Assembly (NCBI GenBank): GCA_949316495.1
Contig: OX439004.1
Span: 2,502,001 to 2,566,000 of the forward strand
DNA: 64,000 bases
Direction: 5' to 3'
Origin: Amphiduros pacificus
Taxonomy: Eukaryota > Annelida > Polychaeta > Phyllodocida > Hesionidae
Position numbers and translations under genes: made by a program. How positions within the stretch are numbered: the stretch's first letter is position 1; every line of letters starts with the position of its first letter. The notes below the pieces were generated by a model. That model was not told where the DNA came from. It did not search any database and was given only the letters and a program-made list of their open reading frames with translations. Shown piece after piece: positions 1-10,995 of this stretch.

Positions 1-592
1 CATTCGCCACTGAGGAAGGCACAGTGAAGCCTTGCTTTATGTAGTGGTACGTGGAACAGGGAAATGTAGTAATGATGCATTAACATGTTGTTTGAATTGC
101 CCCCCAAAAAAAGAAAAAAAATTGATGTAAAGAAAATAGCATATTGACATCTTCCTGACAGGAGTATCACCTGCATATCACATGAAGCTTGCGTGTGCCA
201 TGTACACCTTGCATGATGTTACCAATAATGCAGCTAAAATATGAGAAAACAGCTGTGTTTTTCAAGATGCTTTCACAAGAAACTTTTCTGTTCTTTTTAT
301 TGCATCAAAATAATGGTATACTCTTTTTTGAATTGACAAAGTATCGACCATCTGTATAAAACAAAGTATTAATGATAGTGAATGAATATATTAAATTGTA
401 TGACATGTTATTTCCCATAAGAGAACATATCAAACTTTGCAGGTAAAACACTGGGGTACGGAACAATTGGGGGATTGGGGGAAAGTTGAATTGAGCTCAG
501 CCGCGAATGTATTCACACATATTTGCAAGGCGCAACCATCATTTCAGCCACGCTGAAATGATGGTTGCAATTGTATTTGCTTGTTTGTTTGT
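1..592. repeat. Left copy of a duplicated segment that recurs at the window end
   Basis: This stretch matches 63411-64000 almost base for base in the same orientation, with roughly a dozen substitutions and a few small indels by eye (about 2 percent). At the right-hand copy the segment is the 5' flank and upstream leader of the GPCR gene. The left copy starts exactly at window base 1, so its true left edge is outside the view. No coding sequence is seen in it. It ends inside a SINE, which is therefore present in both copies and predates the duplication. Confidence 0.9.
533..567. repeat. Perfect 16-bp inverted repeat with 3-base loop
   Basis: Bases 533-548 (CAACCATCATTTCAGC) pair perfectly with 552-567 across a 3-base loop. 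The same hairpin is conserved at 63947-63981. The right arm overlaps the target-site duplication of the adjacent SINE. Confidence 0.85.
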
Positions 593-899
593 TTGGCGTT
601 TTACATCACTTTCAACATTATTTCAGTTATTTCGTGATGAGACCTATTTGTAGCAGATATAGTGCTGCCTCACTGAATTGTCATGTCGCAGGTCCTTGAC
701 ATGACATCCCACCCGGTCACAGATTTACAAGGACAACGGGTTAACCCTTTGGCACGGGCCTCAGCTCATATGGGAAATTGTATCATGAGATCAATCTTGC
801 CATGGCCGGGGATCGAACCCACGACCTTTGGATCACCACAGAGGAACTGGTGCTAATAAGCTGGCGCTCTAACCAAATGCGCCACGGCCCGTGGCCCCA
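568..899 (-). mobile_element. tRNA-derived SINE flanked by a 12-bp target-site duplication
   Basis: Read on the minus strand, the element begins at about 893-899 with a tRNA-like head. An A-box-like stretch (GTGGCGCATTTGGTTAGAG) is followed by a B box (GGGTTCGATCCC) at about 805-817. A unique body follows, and the element ends in a short CAAA-repeat tail at 581-593. A direct repeat AAATGATGGTTG lies immediately on both sides, at 556-567 and 900-911, which is the mark of LINE-mediated insertion. The body and tail also occur at 50693-50788. It is a SINE rather than a functional tRNA gene, because the tRNA fold is not complete and a non-tRNA body is attached. Confidence 0.8.
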
Positions 900-900
900 A

Positions 901-1024
901 AATGATGGTTGTAAAATTAAAGACATCAGTGTGGAAGATGCTGGACCCTACACCTGCAGCCCTGAACAGCCAGATTATGGAACATTTCAACAACGGAATA
1001 TCAATGTCATAGTCGGAAATCCAG
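901..1024 (+). pseudogene. Immunoglobulin-like domain exon fragment abutting the SINE
   Basis: The reading frame encodes the C-terminal half of an Ig-like domain, with the hallmark D-A-G-x-Y-x-C (ISVEDAGPYTCSPEQ) followed by a final beta strand (INVIVGN). A plausible donor CCAG|GTGGGT follows at 1025. It leaves the exon in phase 1, the usual phase for Ig-domain exons. The 5' part of the exon is not visible, because the SINE target-site duplication begins exactly where this frame becomes recognisable and I see no acceptor site between them. Either the SINE truncated the exon or the start lies further upstream and is lost. The neighbour at 1300-1513 encodes a related Ig fragment, so the pair probably belongs to one multi-Ig gene. 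Whether it is still expressed cannot be told from sequence. Confidence 0.45.
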
Positions 1025-1299
1025 GTGGGTTTCAAACTTTTATATACTTATATACTATTTAAAACATTAAATAAGTTGCATATTAGATTTTAAAACATGA
1101 AAACTCTATATTTCATGGCACTTATGACTTTAGATGATTCACATCAATAGCGACATAGAAGCACGTATAAAGAAAAGGAATTTGTTTTAATTTCAATAAT
1201 TCAATAGTGGAGGCCAACTTTGAAAATGCTCCATATGTTTTCAAAATAAATTATTTTGAAAACATATTGTTGTCATAATTTATCTAACATTTCGATCAG

Positions 1300-1513
1300 C
1301 TTGCTTTATTTTGATTATAACACCCCTTGCTACACATGTCCAAATACCAATTTAGAATGTTATTGTCTAGATGATAAATATGTCAAGAGCACAGGTGGAT
1401 TGTACATCAACAGCATTAGTGAAGAGGATGCAGGAATCTACAGCTGTCAGGCTGAACAGATGACATTTGGAATATATAAAAGGCAGGACATTAATGTCAT
1501 TGTTAGAAATTAG
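1300..1513 (+). CDS. Terminal exon with a partial Ig-like domain
   Basis: The open frame ends at a TAG at 1511-1513 and contains a cysteine-bearing N-terminal strand, the Ig signature ISEEDAGIYSCQAEQ, and a last strand (INVIVRN) nearly identical to that of the fragment ending at 1024. A possible acceptor AG lies at 1298-1299. An AATAAA poly(A) signal follows the stop at 1537-1542, so this looks like the 3'-terminal exon of a plus-strand gene whose other exons include the upstream fragment. No transmembrane segment follows the Ig domain, so the product would be secreted or otherwise end with the domain. The family is Ig superfamily; a V-set type is likely but not certain. The exact 5' splice boundary is a guess. 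Confidence 0.45.
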
Positions 1514-3145
1514 CCTCAAACACAGTTTTAGTACTGAATAAAATAACTGAATATAACATAAATAATGAATTCAATCAATAATTAATATGGTAGCACTAAT
1601 TATATGAGTATGCTTTATGTCTTATCAAAAAACACGATATAAGGAACAGCATAATATTTCTACTGTACCAACAGTGAATATTATTGTCATAAGATGAATA
1701 TTGTTGCCATAAGATAAAAATAAACATAACACTGGAATATCCACACCAATATTAACTGTTATAGTTATTAATATATTAATAATGTCTCTTTTTCTAAGTC
1801 TGGATTGATTTTTTCTAGGGCTCGCACCTTTCATGAGTTTGATATATTTCAACTACTCATGCTCTGTGAACCAATAATTCAGATGAATTCCAAATAAAAT
1901 ATGCACTCAACATGTACATATATTTTTGTGTAAGTAGATATAATTAATATAGATATAATTTAGAGGTAACGTTCATAGGATTCATACATTCACAGCAATG
2001 GCTGATAATTAGGAAATTGTCTTGTTTAAATGTTTTGCATACAACACAAACACTTTTCCCTTGGATAAGCTGATAAGAATAGTATAAATGAATTGTTATG
2101 AAAATTACACCTCGTGTAAGTCCCTGCTTGCAATCATGCCATACAAATTGGCTCTCAGCTCTGTCAATGTTTGGCCTCAGAGCTTTGCTGTCCATTGCTT
2201 TTTTGTAATATTTGTGAACATTTTCTGGAAATGCTTGCAAATTTCTTATTAAATAATCATTTAAATCCTTTCCCAAAACGGATTTGAGCAGCCGATAATT
2301 TCACCCAATTAAAATGCATGTTACATATTGAACTTGTCATCTCGAGTGCCTCTTTGATAATTCAGTGATAGCTAAACAATAGAAAAACAATGGTGAAAAA
2401 TGGAAACAAAATCTGAGCTTGATGGACAAAATAGATAGATTTGGTAACTGAAAATACATCTTGTCTACATATATAGAGCAAAGAATTCTGACCAACAGTT
2501 TCAGAGAAGATCAAAGCTGACAGACAGAGTGCCATAAAATATCTCTCCCCTCAATGTAGATCCTATACTGTGCTAAGCTAAAAAGATGAAATCATCTCTC
2601 CACAAGATTTAGTAACGTCAAGTGTTACTGATGGATAAAGCCAACTTTAGCACATAAATTATAAAATGTTCACTGTATATAGGATGGTGGAACCAAAATT
2701 GCGCAAAACCGACGAGTGTTAACCAGGATCTCTACTTATCACTCCCGGGTAATAGTGCGATTGTGGGTTTCCATCTTGTTTTTTTTAATGATTGAATTTT
2801 AGAGAGTTGTTTGTGCACTTCCGATTTTAATTTTAATTGTGCAGTTCCGGTGTATTGTTTTCAATGGGGCAGTATGGCGACCCGCAATCGGGCCATGAGA
2901 AAACAGATACATATAATATTACAATAAAGTGTCATGTTTAGAATATTCTTGAATAATGGTTAAACTGTAAAAAGAAAGGTATATTGTGAAATGATGATTA
3001 CATATTCAATAAATTGCAAATAGGATTTTTGGAATAACCAATTTGTGCACTATTTGCTGACAGACCTCACATGACCTATTGCACCAACTTTGAATAAGAT
3101 GATTATTAAATTTTAAAAAAGCAATTATTCAGTATCCAATATGTA
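1514..3145. other. AT-rich non-coding stretch
   Basis: Apart from the candidate exon at 2111-2300, I see no gene, repeat array or recognisable mobile element here. Confidence 0.5.
2111..2300 (-). CDS. Candidate orphan exon, unknown product
   Basis: A 63-codon stop-free stretch has protein-like composition, with amphipathic, charged and Lys/Asn/Asp-rich segments such as LGKDLNDYLIRNLQAF and ending near WHDCKQGLTRG. A fair donor (GAG|GTGTAA) lies at its 3' edge. It has no ATG, and I see no convincing acceptor or partner exon. It lies downstream of the SRCR gene's stop on the same strand and is probably not part of that gene. It could equally be chance or an old transposon fragment. Confidence 0.2.
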
Positions 3146-3378
3146 TCAGTTAATTTCATTCTCTTCTGGATGGATGTCACTGTCGTCGAAGGCAGCATTT
3201 GGTTGACGGCCACTTGCCTCTGTAGTCTCATTATTTGATTTTCTGACATTCCTTAAGCCTGAATAAATGATCCATATAATACACATAATAAATCCAATAG
3301 AACATATGATGAGAAATATGACTACTGGATCGTGTAGCATGTTATACGTTGACATTGCTTCACACCCATTCATTGGAT
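3146..3378 (-). CDS. Exon 6: transmembrane helix and cytoplasmic tail
   Basis: The acceptor TATTTTAG precedes a short linker, a strong hydrophobic helix (VVIFLIICSIGFIMCIIWII), a basic stop-transfer stretch and an acidic tail ending at a stop at 3146-3148. No ITAM or clear signalling motif is visible in the tail. Confidence 0.8.
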
Positions 3379-6300
3379 CTAAAATATCCAAAACATAAAA
3401 TAAATATTTAAAATTTAAATCATATATGACATGTACAGTACATTGTGAAAGATCTTTGAATTGTGATCTTTTGGTTAATAGGACACCATTATTAGTTTGA
3501 TATATTTCAATGTTTTACACAATATGCTCTTCTTCAATACAAACAGATTTAAACTATCCTGCCCATCTATCCTGCCCATCTGAACATTGCTGAAAAGGCC
3601 ATATATACAAACAAACCAATTGCAATTTATATTTCAAGACCGATCTATAATTCCTGACCTATCTAAATATCAAGACCCATCTGTATTTCCTGAACCAACA
3701 TTATATCCAACCTATTTTTCCAGACTCATCTATATTTCAAATATTAAGCACAAATGCATTTTATGAAGAACAGACAGCTTAATGTCAGACCCTCATAATG
3801 TCGGACCCTAATGATCAAATATAAGGTATAATTCAGAAACAATTTCATGAGCGGAGTCAGTCTCTTCTGTGGTTTAATTTTAAGGAAATAAATCATTGTC
3901 TGTTCATGTATTTTGAAAAAAAACTTTTACTTTTTAATACATACCTGTTTGATCTAATGCAGAAATATTTCTCTTGAACACTTTCCATCCTCCATGAGAT
4001 GTTGTCAATTTGACATCAAGGATATTCTCACACATGCGCAGAGAACACACATCATTCAAGAAGTTTACGACATTGACACCAATTTTGCAACCTTCCAATT
4101 TACACTTCGTTTGGGAAACATCATATATGACCTTTTTAACAGGACAATCAGAAGAAACTCTTGATTCCGGTTCCAAGATCATTTCATAAGAGTTTGAGCA
4201 ATCTGAAATTATAACCAACGTACACAATTTTAATGTGGAATATAGAGTATGTTAGTAATTCAATAATATTTGTCTATCAAAAGAGAATAAGTCTGGGACA
4301 AAAATGATATTTGCCTTGAATAAACTCCTCACTGCAAACCACGTATGCTTCACCACATGAATCATGTCTCCAATCACCATGGTTACAATCCCAGAGAGAT
4401 GACTCATATCCTTCACACTTGATTGACGACAGCCTCAGTATGCCATCCGCACCATCCGTTCTGCTCTGCTCAGGCCTTGTTGCGTGTCTGTAGCCTAATT
4501 CCCTACAAATTACAGCAGCTTCCACGGCCGTCCATGTGTCACTGCAAACGCCTCCCCACACCCCGCCGTAGAGCATCTCTACACGACCATAGATCTGATC
4601 ATGTGATCTGTCACCTCCAGCCAATCTCGTATTAAATGTATCATCTGTTTAATGAGATCGTACCAAAGTCTTAAGATCCTTTTAAACAAAATGAATATTA
4701 ATACTCTTCATATCTCAAATATGTTGTAACAATGATTTATCAACATTGATTTATCAACATTGAATATTGCTGTTAGCGTGTTTGTTTTTATTCTACAAAT
4801 AACCATTCAAAGTTTGGTCATGGCTATTCTTTGTTTTACCTGTAATGAATATTGACTGGTCCTTTATTTGAAAAGAACTAAAATACTGTTATATCTATTC
4901 TCTAATTAAAATTTAATATTAAATTCCTTTTTTTCTTTTAATACTTGTCATAATGCATCAGCTATTTTCCATTAATATATTTACCTTTTATATACTTAGT
5001 CAAGGTTTGTACAGAATAATATCTTACCGATTCCATAACTTGGAGAGAAGGCATAAGACTCGGCCCAGGCATGACCATAAAACCAAACACAGAATTTGGC
5101 CCCATCAGAGCCTGTAGATAGTTCATAGGACCCCTGGCTTACATTGAATGTAACTATATCGTAAAGACCCCAATCTTGTACATGTACCATTGATTTAACA
5201 CTGTTGTAGGAATATGGAACATCGTTAATGAGAATGTCCTCAATATGTGATGACTCTATTGCGATAGTCATATAGTGAATATGTTGAACTGGTAGGTCAA
5301 ATACAAAGAACATAGAATGGTGCAGATAACTGTTCATAGGTGGTATTGTCCTCATAAAAGTATCAGAATCATCTGGCCTGGCTGTATATCCCACATTAAA
5401 CTGGACTACAAAACATGCCTTTGAACATTTTATAATAGTCACAAGATTTGTCAAATCAATCTTGATGTCTTTCCAACTTCCACGGTCAAATGTTCCCAAA
5501 TGATGTTCTGCTTGAATTCTCTGCCGAATCGTGGTTTGGTCATGAGCAACGAGAACCCTTACAATGTATCCCTTATCAAGTGGTCTGCCTGTTATCGAGG
5601 GGACTAAGTGGACATGTCCAAAGTAATGGGTAGGAATTTGGTCCAGAAATAACCCATCACAATATCCTGAAACATCTACCAATGCACATTCGGCCCCAAA
5701 AAGAACATTTACTGGCTTGTTTGATTTGATGTACATGCCTGTAAGATCTGCTGAAGGTGTTTTGTGAGTGATTGTTTGAAAGGAATCTAGAGTAACCTCC
5801 ATTAGTACTGATGAATTTGATGGATTAGGAGAACTATACATTGTTATGACTGTGTCGTTGTGGAAGGCAACAACAGATACTCTATGATGATGCGAGGTAG
5901 GTTTGTATCCAGCAACAATATAATCCGTGCTTTCTTCGGTGAGTTGGTACACATCAAACGAGCCACCTGAAATTAAATGTATGTTTTTGTGAAAAAATAT
6001 TTTTGAGTCAATGGTAGGAAACTTTAATGGACGAAATTGAATAGTTTGAACTTAATATTTCTGTATATTGTGAACAATATAAGATCATGAAATGTCCTGC
6101 TACTTGTGCATAGGAAGATTAATCATTCTTTCCTCTAGATCACCAACAATCTAGATTATTTATAATTAATCATAGGGAAATATTTTATATACAAAGAAGA
6201 TTAGCACAACGCCATTTAGCATTAGGGAAAAGTCTTCCAAAACTCTCATTTCTGCCAAAATATTCTCCACAGTTGAACCCTAAAAAAAGACAAAATGGTA

Positions 6301-9300
6301 AATGGTGCACAACAGACCAGTAAGAGTAGATATGTCAAATTGATAACAGACTTTAAGCTTGACTAAGAATTTACTTTCCATTTATCATTATCTACTATTT
6401 TTGGAGAAAGGACTTGTAGTAAGACATTATTGGGGATAACCACATCCCAAATCTGTACAATATCATTCAGCCCTGTATCTTTAGCTAGAATATTTTGTTT
6501 AGTTTAAATAGGAATTTAATCAAGCGTTTTTAAACTTATATGAGTATTTGTGAATAGACACAAATCTTCATCAATGTTGTGATAGTAAGATAGACAGTAG
6601 AGTGTCGACTTTGAGATGACTTTCTTTCATGAAAATATTTTGTGTTAACTAAGTTATGACTGTGCAATGGAGCACAGTTCATCACCGATATTAAAACCAT
6701 TTATCCAGATGTATGGGAAAACCAATATTCTCTGAATAGCCAAAATGCATAAGACCAGATGCAACATCAAACCAAAAGTTAGAGCTCCTAACATAAAAGT
6801 CACTGCGTAATGTTGATGTCAATATTTCCTTTTAAGTATTCACTGATTTATGACCACAAATTCAAGCATAAATAAATCCAAAGCCCTTTAGAACCCAGAA
6901 TAGTACACACTAAAAGTAAGTCAGGATATGATGTAATGTAAGCAATCACATTTGGTTGGTAAGGACGACTTTCACAAGATTTCTGGCATAATAATGTTTC
7001 TAACATGAAACAAGCACAAATAGGACCATAGATCTATGGGTGAAATCAATCAACTTGCTAAAAGTGCTAATTGGGTCAGGAAAAAAAGAAGATGTTACTA
7101 AAGAATCAAGTGAAAAACATGGATGTTTTCTCTCGTCCAATCATAGCTCAGTATTTTGTTGAGTTATTTCTCATAATGAGTGTGTTTGTCTGGTCAACAT
7201 AATGTGACACACTCCTCACAGTGTTCTGTGTCAACTCAGATTTTACTTTCCAGATCAAGTTAAAATGAAATACGTTTCTTTGACTATTTGATTTGTTTTC
7301 AATAAAACTATAAACAGTGTTTAAAAGTTTGTATTAATGTTAAAGGAAATTGACATATATTTAGTGTTAGCTCGGCACAATGTACTCTCCATAGCAGATC
7401 CAGGATTTATACTTGGCTCTGCAAGCATTGACCATAATCAGTGTGTACTGAGAGGTCACGCCCATTACAAACTTCTTTTAGAAGCCAATCGACACCAAGT
7501 AAAATATTTTGTCACATGTAATAACACAACCAACCAGTGTCCTTGTTTTAGTGAGAAAGTGACTACAACAACAAATACATGTGCAAGTATGACTCAGTCA
7601 ACTGGTGTCATTGTTTTTGACGTGTGTGAAGTTTGTTACTTATTCACTTTTCACAGTTCATTATTCAGATTTTTTTCAAAATCAATAGATGAAATTGTCA
7701 TCATGTTATATTTCAAACTTTTAAATCCCACTACTTAATAGATTTCTTTGGGAAGCGTTGGTGGTTTAATGTTAAGGGTAAGCATGGTCATCCTATGATC
7801 AGATATGTATTCATCCACCAGGTGGCTCACAAGGAGTTTATTTCCTTTAAAGGTGATTAGTAAATCAAAGGTTTTACCAAGTCTATGAGTTGGTGCCTTG
7901 ATCCACTGGGTCATCTCAAAAGTAGACAGAATATCATTGAATTTTTTAACCTGATTTACTAGGCCTTACGATATGGACTAGGCTATCTTAACTTTGTTAA
8001 TTGGCAGGACTAACTAATTTGTTCTGGACTAGTGTATCTACATACTATATTAATAAAATTTATAACCATGGTTATTCAATATGCTTAATAAAGTGCAGGG
8101 GTCAAAAGTTCATGATTAAGGCAGTCTGACGTCATTATCATGATTACATTGTGACAAGTTGCAGCCCTTCAGAATGTTACAAATCACGTCATCAAGTCAG
8201 AACAATGGGGACGTCAACGTCCCTCCCGTCTGGTGGTGGACGTTGCCGTCGGTCCCGTCCATTAGGGGTTAACATGCCCATCTGGATTCTGTTTTCAGTG
8301 AAGCCCCTCCTCTTGACATAGGGGTTAAGGCATTTGCATGAAATGTTTGACAAGTGGATTTACACAAAACCGAGGAGTTATTATCTTAGAAAAGTTGGAC
8401 AAAGTTTCAGGAGTCAAATTATGCACCATAGGATTACCTACGGGCGAGAAACCTTGGAAATTCCAAATATGTTCGACGAGGGAGGTGCCATCAAGGTCAT
8501 CACCACCAGAGCATTTGACCTTGCACTCAGTAAGAGAATTAACAAGGTTAGTGAACCTTGAACTTCAACTTAATTTAGTTTTATGCATTTGAAGTGAGGA
8601 TGTGATGTTTTTTAGGTCCAAGACTGGGATGAGGTTGAAATTTATTGAGTTGAGGGAGTCATTTCCATTTGTACTTAGACTATGATCATCACAAAGTAGC
8701 ACCGTATTTGAGAAGATATATTTATCCGGGTTTATACATATGTTGTACTTTTAGCAAATTTTAGCAAATGTTATTGCCCACCTTTTATTGTTTAATTATT
8801 TTTCTGTAATAATGTGCTTATATTCTGCTGTTTAACATTGCAAATCCAACCTCGGGAAGTTACATGATTGCATTACAAAGTCTTGGGTAATGAAAAGTTG
8901 TCTTTGTCTGTACACTTACCTACACTCGGGCCTCCATAATTGTAAACCTGTACAGAAATATCAACATCAGCGGTGACAAGTATTCCCTTCTTCTCCACTC
9001 CAGAGTCAGTACGTATTCTGTTACTCAGATGCACGTGTACATTCTTATGTTTCTCTATTCCATAATGTTGATCATGTTGAAGAAAGGGTGCCAACACCCG
9101 GACTTCCCCAGATATGGATGATGTTACTTGAATATCAATTCCATAATTAGGATCGGGAGAATAATGGCTCCATGGAGCCGCAAAGATGAACAAGCGACCC
9201 TCATTCAAACTGGCAACACCTTTGATAAATAAGAGATATAATAACATAAATAATTATCATAATATCATGAATAATATAAATCTAGATCACGTGTTATATT

Positions 9301-9608
9301 GCCTCCAAATCATCTTATAACTATTTAGTTAGTAAGATTATTTTTCAACATTATTTCAGTCATATCACAAGAGCAAAAATCATATTGAAACAAAACGCAA
9401 ATTGATTGATAATAAAGTAATGTGCCTAACATAGATTTGAAAGACATTCGAGAGTTGAAGCGTAGATTATAGAACCTATTGTTAAATGAAATATCGATAT
9501 ATCAAAACAAACATACTGACAATAACTAGTATATTTAAATGACTTACGTCGAGAATTGACCACAGTTACTTCAAGTAGGAAAACTATTAAGAGGAGTTTC
9601 GTGTACAT
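3146..9608 (-). CDS. Six-exon membrane protein: signal peptide, IgGFc-binding domain, SRCR domain, TM
   Basis: I assembled this gene from splice sites. Exons are 9548-9608, 8920-9219, 5028-5966, 4315-4644, 3945-4202 and 3146-3378, summing to 2,121 nt (706 residues plus stop). Every intron is phase 1 and the frame is kept across all junctions, which argues strongly for a real gene. Order: signal peptide (about residues 1-19), IgGFc-binding N-terminal domain (about 25-430), one SRCR domain (about 440-545), a cysteine-containing module (about 545-630), one transmembrane helix and a cytoplasmic tail of about 35 residues. IgGFc-binding domains occur in mucus-type secreted proteins, and SRCR domains bind polyanions and microbial surfaces. 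A cell-surface recognition or defence role is therefore inferred, not shown. Four donors are GTAAG-like or GTATGT; the SRCR exon uses either a GC donor (CAAG|GCAAAT) at 4314 or GTGAGG at 4332, both in phase 1. A CACGTG-rich minisatellite lies about 110 bp upstream of the start codon. Confidence 0.85.
3945..4202 (-). CDS. Exon 5: cysteine-rich extracellular module
   Basis: The acceptor is TATAATTTCAG and the donor ACAG|GTATGT. Six cysteines and a pattern ending in a hydrophobic strand (ENILDVKLTT) faintly recall SUEL-type galactose-binding lectin domains, but I cannot confirm the family. Confidence 0.75.
4315..4644 (-). CDS. Exon 4: SRCR domain
   Basis: One scavenger-receptor cysteine-rich domain is seen, with landmarks GRVEMLYGGVWGGVCSD, AVICRELGY, CEGYESSLWDC and a final VVC. 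Six cysteines are present, fitting the group A pattern. The acceptor AAACAG is at 4645-4650. The 3' boundary is ambiguous between a GC donor after 4315 and a GTGAGG donor after 4333. Confidence 0.85.
5028..5966 (-). CDS. Exon 3: main part of IgGFc-binding domain
   Basis: The acceptor is TTTAATTTCAG at 5967-5977 and the donor ATCG|GTAAGA at 5027. This long exon of 939 nt carries the core of the IgGFc-binding N-terminal domain. It includes the typical KPVNVLFG segment followed by a cysteine pair and an LxxQxP-like stretch (FLDQIPTHYFGHVHLVP), then VRVLVAHDQTTI. Confidence 0.85.
7740..7955 (-). mobile_element. CR1/L2-group LINE fragment within intron 2 (endonuclease C-terminus)
   Basis: Read on the minus strand it encodes a stop-free piece of the same LINE family found elsewhere in the window, with THRLGKTFDLLITFKGNK and the endonuclease signature SDHRM. 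It corresponds to the end of the apurinic endonuclease domain. The rest of the 2.95-kb intron (5967-8919) holds no other feature I can recognise; open frames at 7337 and 8334-8592 look like chance. Confidence 0.8.
8920..9219 (-). CDS. Exon 2: start of IgGFc-binding domain
   Basis: The acceptor ATCAAAG lies at 9220-9226 and the donor TAG|GTAAGT at 8919. The 300-nt phase 1-1 exon carries the family's opening strand (EGRLFIFAAPW) and further beta strands (ILVTADVDISVQVYNYG), which continue in exon 3. Confidence 0.85.
9548..9608 (-). CDS. Exon 1: signal peptide
   Basis: ATG at 9606-9608 opens a classic signal peptide (MYTKLLLIVFLLEVTVVNSR). It ends at a strong donor GAC|GTAAGT at 9547 in phase 1. 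Confidence 0.85.
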
Positions 9609-9719
9609 TTCTAATCTGAAATTAAAGATTTATAAAGTGTAAAATTATATGCGAATAAAATCCCGAAAACTGATAAACTTCGAATAAACACAATGACTAA
9701 GAAGGTATCCTTCCGCAGA

Positions 9720-10995
9720 TGGGAATCATTCACATGAACAAGAGGGCAATTATTCACGTGATCAAGAGGGCAGTGATTCACATGATCAAGAGGGCAATTA
9801 TTCACGTGATCAAGAGGACAATGATTCACGTGATGAAGAGGACAGTGATTCACGTGATCAAGAGGGCAATTATTCACGTTATCAAGAGGGCAATTATTAA
9901 CGTGATCACAAGGGCAATTATTCACGTGATCAAGAGGGCAACTATTCACGTGATCAAGAGGGCAATGATTCACGTGATCAAGAGGGCAATGATTCACGTG
10001 ATCAAGAGGACAGTGATTCACGTGATCAAGAGGGCAATTATTCACGTTATCAAGAGGGCAATTATTCACGTGATCAAGAGGGCAATGATTAACGTGATCA
10101 AGAGGGCAATTATTCACGTGATCAAGAGGGCAATGATTCACATGATCAAGAGGGCAATGATTCACGTGATCAAGAGGGCAATGATTCACGTGATCAAGAG
10201 GGCAATTATTCACGTGATCAAGAGGGCAATTATTCACGTAATCAAAAGGGCAATTATTCACGTGATCAAGAGGGCAATGATTCACGTGATCAAGAGGGCA
10301 ATGATTCCCGTGAGCAAGAGGGCAACTATTCACGTGATCAAGAGGGCAACTATTCAAGTGATCAAGAGAGCAATGATTCACGTGATCAAGAGGGCAATGA
10401 TTCACGTGATCAAGAGGACAGTGATTCATGTGATCAAGAGGGCAATTATTCACGTGATCAAGAGGGCAATTATTCACGTGATCAAGAGGGCAATGATAAA
10501 CGTGATCAAGAGGGCAATTATTCACGTGATCAAGAGGGCAATCATTCACGTGATCAAGAGGGCAATTATTCACGTGATCAAGAGGGCAATCATTCACGTG
10601 ATCAAAAGGGCAATTATTCACGTGATCAAGAGGGCAATCATTCACGTGATCAACAGGGCAATGATTCACGTGATCAAGAGCGCAATGATTCACGTGATCA
10701 AGAGGACAATTATTCACATGAACATGAAGAAGAGGGCAATTATTCACGTGATCAAGAGGGCATTGATTCACATGAACAAAAGGGCAATTATTCACGTGAT
10801 CAAAAGGGCAATTATTCACGTGATCAGGAGGGTAATTATTAACGTGATCAAGATGGTAATTATTCATGTGATCACAAGGGCAGTGATTCACATGATCAAG
10901 AGGGCAATGATTCACGCGATCAAGAGGGCAATGATTCACGCGATCAAGAGGGCAATTATTCCCGTGATCAAGAGGGCTATTATTCACATTATCAA
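9720..10995. repeat. 24-bp minisatellite, about 53 units, most carrying CACGTGATCA
   Basis: Tandem units of 24 bp (8 codons) run for about 1.27 kb with mostly single-base variation. Nearly every unit includes the E-box palindrome CACGTG overlapping TGATCA, followed by AGAGGGCAAT. Because the period is a multiple of three, both strands carry long open frames that are not genes. The array lies just upstream of the minus-strand SRCR gene's start codon at 9608. Confidence 0.95.

Noticed and set aside
778-900. tRNA gene on the minus strand
   Set aside because: A and B boxes are present but they head a SINE with body, tail and target-site duplication.
7337-7738. 133-codon plus-strand frame
   Set aside because: Lies in an intron of the opposite-strand gene, no domain, ends next to a LINE fragment; no supporting splice or conservation signal.
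8334-8592. Overlapping plus-strand frames
   Set aside because: Two frames of the same bases with no recognisable domain; probably chance.
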